From assembly GCA_002314755.1 (NCBI GenBank), contig DCHC01000065.1:1-10944 (forward strand): 10,944 nt of DNA, in the 5' to 3' direction. A program made the translations under genes and the position numbers. Shown in pieces: positions 6,702-10,944 of the stretch. This stretch comes from Faecalibacterium sp. UBA1762 (GTDB taxonomy: Bacteria; Bacillota; Clostridia; Oscillospirales; Ruminococcaceae). Every line of letters begins with the position of its first letter. Position 1 is the stretch's first letter. The notes under the pieces were generated by a model, which saw nothing but the letters and a program-made list of their open reading frames with translations, made no database searches and was not told the origin of the DNA.

Positions 6702-7706
6702 CTATTTTATCATCATCAGCCAGCCGTCGGGTGCTTGGATCTCACCGTGCTGAATATCCAGCAGGGTGTGGTAAAGCTTTGCAATTACCGTGTCTTCAAA
6801 ATTCTGCATATTAAAATGATATTCTTTGCCGTGGTCGTCAATTGTGCCTACCGGAGAAATGACCGCTGCGGTGCCGCATAAACCGCATTCGGCAAAATCG
6901 CCGATTTCCGCAAGCGCAATTTTTCGTTCCTCCACCGGAATACCCAAAATATGCTCGGCAACGTAGAGCAGTGACCGGCGGGTAATAGACGGCAGAATGG
7001 TATCGGATTTGGGGGAGACAAGGGTACCGTCTTTGGTGACAAACAGAATATTTGCGCCGCCGGTTTCTTCAATGTAGGTGCGGGTTGCGGCATCCAGATA
7101 CAGATTTTCATCGTAGCCCTTCGCATGCGCGTCAGAAATTGCGTAAAGACTCATTGCATAGTTCAGCCCTGCTTTGATATGACCGGTTCCGTGGGGCGCA
7201 GCGCGGTCATAATCCGAAATACGAATACGAAGCGGAGAAATTCCGCCGTGAAAATATGAGCCTACCGGGGTCGCAAACAAACGGAACTGATACTCTGTCG
7301 CGGGTTTTACGCCAATGACTGCATTCATGCCGAAAACATAGGGTCGCAGATATAGCGAACCGCCGCTGTCGGCAGCGGGGATATATTTTTGATTGGCAAG
7401 TACCGTTTTGCGGACGGCCTCTAAAAACATTCCCTCCGGCAGGGTCGGTATCATCATTCTTTCGCAGGAGCTTGCCAGGCGCTGCTCATTCAGCTGCGGC
7501 CGAAAGCACACAATATGCCCGTCCTTTGTCCGGTACGCCTTCAGCCCCTCAAAACAGGTCTGCGCGTATTGCAGAACACCGGCCGATTCGTTAATTCGAA
7601 CAGACGCCCGGCAGGTAAGCTTTCCTTTGCTCCACTTTCCTTCTTTGCAGAGGGCAACATATCGCATGGGAAGCTTATGATAAGCAAATCCTTTTACCTC
7701 TTTCAT
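6702..7706 (-). CDS. ilvE: Branched-chain amino acid aminotransferase
   Basis: Complete, 334 residues. Fold-type IV PLP enzyme interconverting leucine, isoleucine and valine with their 2-oxo acids. I chose the ATG at 7706 because GAAAGGAAG lies about 9 nt upstream; the longer frame to a GTG at 7790 would begin at the transcription start and run through a leader hairpin. Family landmarks are the YAQTCFEGLKAYR block, LYLRPYVFG, the PLP lysine in GTGHIKAGLNYA (K178), LDAATRTYIEETGGANI, and AECGLCGTAAVISPV near the C-terminus. Cytoplasmic, normal length. It has its own promoter and leader hairpin, separating it from the aro cluster upstream. At the 3' end it runs with no terminator straight into the Rrf2 remnant, probably a deletion junction. 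Confidence 0.95.
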   Translation of the reverse strand: MKEVKGFAYHKLPMRYVALCKEGKWSKGKLTCRASVRINESAGVLQYAQTCFEGLKAYRTKDGHIVCFRPQLNEQRLASSCERMMIPTLPEGMFLEAVRKTVLANQKYIPAADSGGSLYLRPYVFGMNAVIGVKPATEYQFRLFATPVGSYFHGGISPLRIRISDYDRAAPHGTGHIKAGLNYAMSLYAISDAHAKGYDENLYLDAATRTYIEETGGANILFVTKDGTLVSPKSDTILPSITRRSLLYVAEHILGIPVEERKIALAEIGDFAECGLCGTAAVISPVGTIDDHGKEYHFNMQNFEDTVIAKLYHTLLDIQHGEIQAPDGWLMMIK

Positions 7707-7730
7707 GGTAGCACACTTCCTTTCTGATAC

Positions 7731-7775
7731 AAAAACAGGCAAAAACGCCCTTAGAACCGAAAGACGCCTTTGCCT
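7731..7775 (-). terminator. Leader hairpin-terminator before ilvE (possible attenuator)
   Basis: In the minus direction AGGCAAAGGCGTC (7775-7763) pairs with GGGCGTTTTTGCCT (7750-7737), about 13 bp including G-U pairs, followed at once by GTTTTT (7736-7731). It begins roughly 15 nt after the predicted ilvE transcription start and ends 24 nt before the ATG. It therefore could both stop read-through from aroQ and attenuate ilvE. I see no T-box and no leader peptide rich in branched-chain codons. Confidence 0.6.
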
Positions 7776-7790
7776 TAATGATTGTTTCAC

Positions 7791-7819
7791 ATAATAGCAT
7801 ACACAGAGGGGTTTGTCAA
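7791..7819 (-). promoter_or_regulatory. Strong promoter of ilvE
   Basis: Consensus TTGACA (7819-7814), exactly 17 nt, then TATTAT (7796-7791). This is the best housekeeping promoter in the window. Transcription should start near 7784-7786, giving an ~80-nt leader. The 110 nt between aroQ and this promoter show no convincing gene; a 37-codon frame right after aroQ lacks a ribosome binding site. Confidence 0.85.
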
Positions 7820-7932
7820 TGCGTTTTCTGAATAAAATGCCGGACTATTGCTTTTTCGCCTGGCATATTGCCTTCTTTTTTGAAGTATCGGAAACCGGTG
7901 CCAATCGTTTGCGCAGATTCCTGATACATTTT

Positions 7933-8376
7933 TCATTTTTTCTGTTCGTTCAGATAGGCCTGCAGCCACTCAATAGCTTTGCGGTAGCCCTGCAGCCCAA
8001 GCCCCATAAAGGTCTTTTTGCAGGCCATACCGGCGTAGGAGATCTGCCGAAAGGGTTCGCGCCGGCTGATATCCGAGATATGCACCTCCACAGCGGGTAA
8101 CTGCACTGCTTTAAGCGCATCCAAAATGGCAATGCTGGTGTGGGTATAGGCAGCGGGATTGATAATAATGCCGTCTGCCGTGCCGTAAGCGGCCTGGATT
8201 TTATCCACAATATCCCCCTCGTGGTTGGACTGGTAAATTTCTACCTCAATGCCGTTTTGCCGACAGGTCTCCTCCACCAGTGAAACCAGTGCCGGATAGT
8301 CCTGCCTGCCGTACAAATCCGGCTCGCGGATTCCCAGCATATTCAGGTTGGGTCCGTTAATCACCATAATTTTCAT
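7933..8376 (-). CDS. aroQ: 3-dehydroquinate dehydratase, type II
   Basis: Complete, 147 residues, the normal size of this dodecameric enzyme. It removes water from 3-dehydroquinate to give 3-dehydroshikimate, step 3 of the shikimate pathway, in the cytoplasm. The motif order is INGPNLNMLG, R17 and catalytic Y22 (DLYG) in the lid region, YQSNHEGDI, INPAAYTHTS (N73), and VEVHISDI (E97, H99) followed by REPFR. The ATG at 8376 lies inside the end of the aroE-aroK gene (20-nt overlap), with AGAGGTGAT upstream, so the two are translationally linked. It is the last gene of the aro cluster. No terminator is seen before the ilvE promoter, so transcripts may run to the ilvE leader hairpin. Confidence 0.96.
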   Translation of the reverse strand: MKIMVINGPNLNMLGIREPDLYGRQDYPALVSLVEETCRQNGIEVEIYQSNHEGDIVDKIQAAYGTADGIIINPAAYTHTSIAILDALKAVQLPAVEVHISDISRREPFRQISYAGMACKKTFMGLGLQGYRKAIEWLQAYLNEQKK

Positions 8377-9586
8377 AACACCGTATCACCTCTTTGGCGA
8401 CCGCAGCCGGGTCGCCGCTATTTTCTACAGTCACATCCGCAAATTGTCGGTACATGGGCAGACGGCTGGAAAACAACTCTTCCAGTTTTCCCTGCTGGGA
8501 AAGGGGTCTGCCCTCTGTCGCAAGCAGGGCAAGCTCTCGCTGCAAAAAGACAATGGTTCCGTTTTGATGAAGTGCCGCATAATTTTCCGGCCGGGTCACG
8601 ACTCCGCCGCCGGTAGCCAGCACCAACCCGGATTGCTTGCCCAGGCGGGCGATTACTTCGCATTCTTTGCCACGAAACGCCGATTCCCCGTAACGGGTCA
8701 GAATTTCCGGTATCGGCATGCCCAGCTCTTTTTCCATCTCGGTATCACTGTCCGCAAACTGCCGACCTAGCAACTGAGCGCAGTATCTGCCCACCGTGCT
8801 TTTTCCGCTGCCCGGCATACCGATCAGCACCAGGTTTTGCTTGCGTCGCTGCAGCGTATGCACCGCCTGCCAGGTACGCAAAGCCGAAATAGACTTTCCC
8901 GTAAAAAGTTCCGCGGCGCAGCGGGCCTGCTCCGCCAGCATATATAGCCCGCTCATGGACGGAATACCCAGCGCATTGGCCTGCAAAACCAATGCGGTTC
9001 GCACCGGGTTGTAGATGATATCCAGTACCCCTCGGCACGCTGGAAATCGGCGCAGCTCCAGCGGAGAAATACCGGTATTGGGGTACATACCCACGGGGGT
9101 GGTATTGACAATCAGGGCGGCATCTGCATGCCGATCCAGATTTTGATAATTGTTCTCACCGGTACGGGAGATGACCGTCACCTGCCCTGCCCCAAGCTTT
9201 TTCAGCACATGCTGCACGGTCAGGCTGGTTCCCCCACTGCCCAGCACCAGACATTTTTCGTTCTTGACGGCAAACCCGCTTTTTCGCACCATCCCCTCAA
9301 AACCGGCGGCGTCGGTGTTGTCGCCGTACAGGGTACCGTCCCCGCGACGAAGCAGGGTGTTGACACTGCCGATTGCCCTCGCCGCAGGGGAGAGCTCATC
9401 ACACATCTCATAGGCGATTCGCTTATAGGGTATGGTAACATTCAGCCCGCAGTAGACATCTGAACGGAAAAACTGCCGTATTTTCTCGGGCGGAATCTCA
9501 AATAACTGATAACCGTAATCGGCAAACAGGGCATGCAGCTCCGGCGAGTAACTGTGACCCAGCTTTTCACCAACCAAACCGTACAT
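8357..9586 (-). CDS. Bifunctional shikimate dehydrogenase-shikimate kinase
   Basis: Complete, 409 residues, a fusion of AroE and AroK. Residues 1-~245 are a compact NADP-dependent shikimate dehydrogenase: shikimate-binding GHSYSPELH, NVTIPYK with catalytic K55, GDNTDAAGF with D92, dinucleotide loop GSGGTS (116-121), NTTPVGMYP and IYNPVRT. Residues ~250-409 are shikimate kinase: Walker A GMPGSGKST (256-264), DSDTEMEK with D281, FRGKE (R305), ATGGGVV, and the lid arginine R360 in EGRPLS. It carries out steps 4 and 5, 3-dehydroshikimate to shikimate-3-phosphate. Neither domain has lost a key residue. The ATG shares one base with the pheA stop, and the 3' end overlaps aroQ by 20 nt. Such fusions are known in Clostridia. 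Confidence 0.95.
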   Translation of the reverse strand: MYGLVGEKLGHSYSPELHALFADYGYQLFEIPPEKIRQFFRSDVYCGLNVTIPYKRIAYEMCDELSPAARAIGSVNTLLRRGDGTLYGDNTDAAGFEGMVRKSGFAVKNEKCLVLGSGGTSLTVQHVLKKLGAGQVTVISRTGENNYQNLDRHADAALIVNTTPVGMYPNTGISPLELRRFPACRGVLDIIYNPVRTALVLQANALGIPSMSGLYMLAEQARCAAELFTGKSISALRTWQAVHTLQRRKQNLVLIGMPGSGKSTVGRYCAQLLGRQFADSDTEMEKELGMPIPEILTRYGESAFRGKECEVIARLGKQSGLVLATGGGVVTRPENYAALHQNGTIVFLQRELALLATEGRPLSQQGKLEELFSSRLPMYRQFADVTVENSGDPAAVAKEVIRCYENYGD

Positions 9587-10518
9587 CAGACCACCTCGCT
9601 GTAGCTGCCGAGATACTGAAAATTATCCGAGATCATGTTTAGATCGTGGATCATACGGGTAAACTCCGGCGAATAGATCGAGGTCTGCAGGTCAAGGTAG
9701 AACATAAACTCAAAATCCCGATCCGGCAGGGGACGGCTTTCCAGCTTAATCAGGTTCAGACCCAGCGCATTAAACCGGGAGAGTACCCGGTACAGCGAGC
9801 CGGGGCGGTGAGGCAGAATGATCATCAAACTGGTCCGGTCGGCACCGGGGTAGATTTCCGGATTTCTGGAGATACAGATAAAACGGGTATAGATCTGTTT
9901 GATATCCTGCAGCCTTGTGCCGGGCTTTGCCGGCAGATTGTGGTCCAGCTTTATCCGAGCGCTGCGTACAATACGAAAATTGTAACGGCGTATCAGGTCG
10001 TATACCTGGGTGACGGAACCGACGACGCTATTTTCCAGCGGCAGAATGCCGTACCGGCAAAGCCCGTTTTCAATGGCGGAAAAAACATTGTCGAAGCTTT
10101 TAAAATACATGATCTGCGGACTGGCAAATATTTTTTCGCACGCCAGCTGGGAATATGCCCCCGCTATCCCCTGACAGGCCACCCGGGCAGCGGACGGAAA
10201 TATCTGCGGCGTTTGGATAATCGCGGTTTCAATCTCCTGCTGCAGGGCGATGTCCTTGGGGTCAAGGGCACTTTGATGGCTGCGGCTGAGCTCGAATATG
10301 GTGGAGTAGAGTGCGTAGCCGTACTGCTCCAGCTCCGGGGGCAGCTTGGCGGCAAGCTCCGCCAGCTTGTCGTTTTCCCGGGCGACATCCAGTATGGGCA
10401 GATTCTGCTCCTTTTTCAGCTGCCCGATCCTGCCGGCAATCTCCATCCGCCGGGCAAACGCCTGCAGAATGGTATCGTCAACAACATCTATTTCTTTTCT
10501 CAATTCGGCCAAGGTCAT
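9586..10518 (-). CDS. pheA: Chorismate mutase-prephenate dehydratase (P-protein) with internal deletion
   Basis: 310 residues from the ATG at 10518 (GGGAGG upstream); clostridial P-proteins are usually near 375. Residues 1-~90 are an AroQ-type chorismate mutase (LRKEIDVVDDTIL, RRMEIAGRIGQLKK). The dehydratase domain begins at RVACQGIAGAYSQLA (~112), continues with ILPLENSVVGSV and KLDHNLPAKPG, then jumps from DIKQIY (to residue 210) directly to TRFICIS (211 on). In the family these blocks are separated by roughly 55-65 residues, including the HxQA...C stretch and the AALSS..CAxLYGL block, which form part of the prephenate pocket. The catalytic TRF is kept. The C-terminal ACT domain is intact (PGSLYRVL, ESRP), so phenylalanine could still bind. 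Dehydratase activity is probably lost while mutase may persist (inference). An assembly error is the main alternative. Confidence 0.88.
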   Translation of the reverse strand: MTLAELRKEIDVVDDTILQAFARRMEIAGRIGQLKKEQNLPILDVARENDKLAELAAKLPPELEQYGYALYSTIFELSRSHQSALDPKDIALQQEIETAIIQTPQIFPSAARVACQGIAGAYSQLACEKIFASPQIMYFKSFDNVFSAIENGLCRYGILPLENSVVGSVTQVYDLIRRYNFRIVRSARIKLDHNLPAKPGTRLQDIKQIYTRFICISRNPEIYPGADRTSLMIILPHRPGSLYRVLSRFNALGLNLIKLESRPLPDRDFEFMFYLDLQTSIYSPEFTRMIHDLNMISDNFQYLGSYSEVV

Positions 10519-10550
10519 TTTACAGTCGTTCCTCCCGTGAATCAAGACGG

Positions 10551-10944
10551 TTATTTTTTGTCTTTTCTCGCGCCTAACAGTGCGTCGTAAATAGCAATGG
10601 CCGTGGCAGCCTCCACACACGGTACCGCCCGTGGTACAATGCAGGGGTCGTGTCTGCCGTGAACCGACAGCTTTTCATTTTCCAGCCGGGTGAGCGAGAC
10701 CGTATCCTGCTCTCTACCAATTGACGGGGTGGGCTTGAATGCCGCACGAAATACAACAGGCATTCCGTCGGTAATACCTCCCAGTATGCCGCCTGCGTGA
10801 TTGGTTGCCGTACAAACTTTACCGTCCCCCATCCGGAACGGGTCGTTGTTTTCACTGCCGCGCAGCCTTGCCGCACCAAAACCGGCACCGAATTCCACCC
10901 CTTTTACGGCGGGGATGGCAAACAACGACCCGTTCCGGATGGGG
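10551..10944 (-). CDS. aroC: Chorismate synthase, C-terminal third, cut by window edge
   Basis: Partial gene; the 5' end lies beyond base 10944. Chorismate synthase converts 5-enolpyruvylshikimate-3-phosphate to chorismate using reduced FMN. Visible motifs, all typical of the C-terminal part, are FAIPAVKGVEFGAGF, RGSENNDPF, TNHAGGILGGITDGMPVVF, AAFKPTPSI and HGRHDPCIVPRAVP. The gene ends with a TAA at 10551, 32 nt before the pheA start, so the two share a transcript. The first six visible codons (PIRNGS, from about 10943 to 10926) do not fit the family, where an A-L-A-x-A-M/L type helix precedes FAIPAVKG; they come from the inverted copy at 10920-10944. Only 10551-10919 should be taken as authentic coding sequence. 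Confidence 0.93.
   Translation of the reverse strand, partial: PIRNGSLFAIPAVKGVEFGAGFGAARLRGSENNDPFRMGDGKVCTATNHAGGILGGITDGMPVVFRAAFKPTPSIGREQDTVSLTRLENEKLSVHGRHDPCIVPRAVPCVEAATAIAIYDALLGARKDKK
10827..10944. repeat. Exact 25-bp inverted repeat ending at the window edge
   Basis: Bases 10920-10944 are the exact reverse complement of 10827-10851, with 68 nt between. The inner copy is normal aroC coding sequence (the NNDPFRMG part); the outer copy breaks aroC homology. The match stops at the first inner base on each side and runs to the last base of the window. Confidence 0.9.

Noticed and set aside
7707..7790. T-box riboswitch or branched-chain leader peptide before ilvE
   Set aside because: The leader is only ~80 nt, has no T-box core sequence, and its short frame from GTG 7790 is not enriched for Leu/Ile/Val codons beyond chance.
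9646..10590. 314-codon open frame on the plus strand
   Set aside because: Antisense to pheA, which shows clear family motifs; shadow frame.
1..10944. CRISPR array, transposase, phage, toxin-antitoxin or anti-phage defence genes
   Set aside because: No regular direct repeats, no IS ends and no such protein motifs were found on either strand.

Overview
The window looks like a fragment of an anaerobic gut-type Clostridia genome, probably Oscillospiraceae/Ruminococcaceae. That placement is inferred from gene content: a fused shikimate dehydrogenase-shikimate kinase, a P-protein with an ACT domain, an Rrf2/NifU/MnmA cluster, AGGAGG-type ribosome binding sites and a cytoplasmic glycosidase-sulfatase locus. 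No rRNA or marker gene is present to fix the taxonomy. Genes are cut by both edges, so the window may be a whole short contig.

Left part (1-5374), a divergent glycan-type locus. On the minus strand a 986-residue glycosidase-like protein of no family I can name is followed 24 nt later by the N-terminal two-thirds of a DMT/EamA permease. Divergently, on the plus strand, lies a complete Cys-type sulfatase. The 386-bp spacer carries a recognisable promoter for each direction plus inverted repeats that could be operators. The likely job is desulfation and hydrolysis of a small sulfated glycan inside the cell; the substrate cannot be read from the sequence.

Middle part (5375-6701), gene wreckage. 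After the sulfatase comes a 43-codon stub of an unrecognised gene, then a bidirectional terminator. Beyond it, on the minus strand, are the remains of an Rrf2 - (nifS) - nifU - mnmA operon for Fe-S assembly and tRNA 2-thiolation. Rrf2 has lost its DNA-binding half, nifS is absent, nifU has lost its N-terminal half and has an in-frame stop, and mnmA keeps only about 64 codons with an internal stop. A promoter and possible IscR-like operator survive between the Rrf2 piece and nifU.

Right part (6702-10944, minus strand), amino-acid biosynthesis. The order of transcription is aroC (3' part) - pheA - aroE/aroK fusion - aroQ, tightly packed or overlapping, then ilvE with its own strong promoter and a leader hairpin. 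Together these cover late and middle shikimate steps, chorismate to phenylpyruvate, and branched-chain transamination. pheA appears to lack about 55-65 residues from the middle of its prephenate dehydratase domain.

The last 25 bases of the window are an exact inverted copy of 10827-10851. This fold-back, with the several deletions, raises the question of whether some of the damage is a contig or amplification artefact rather than real gene decay. Read mapping would decide.
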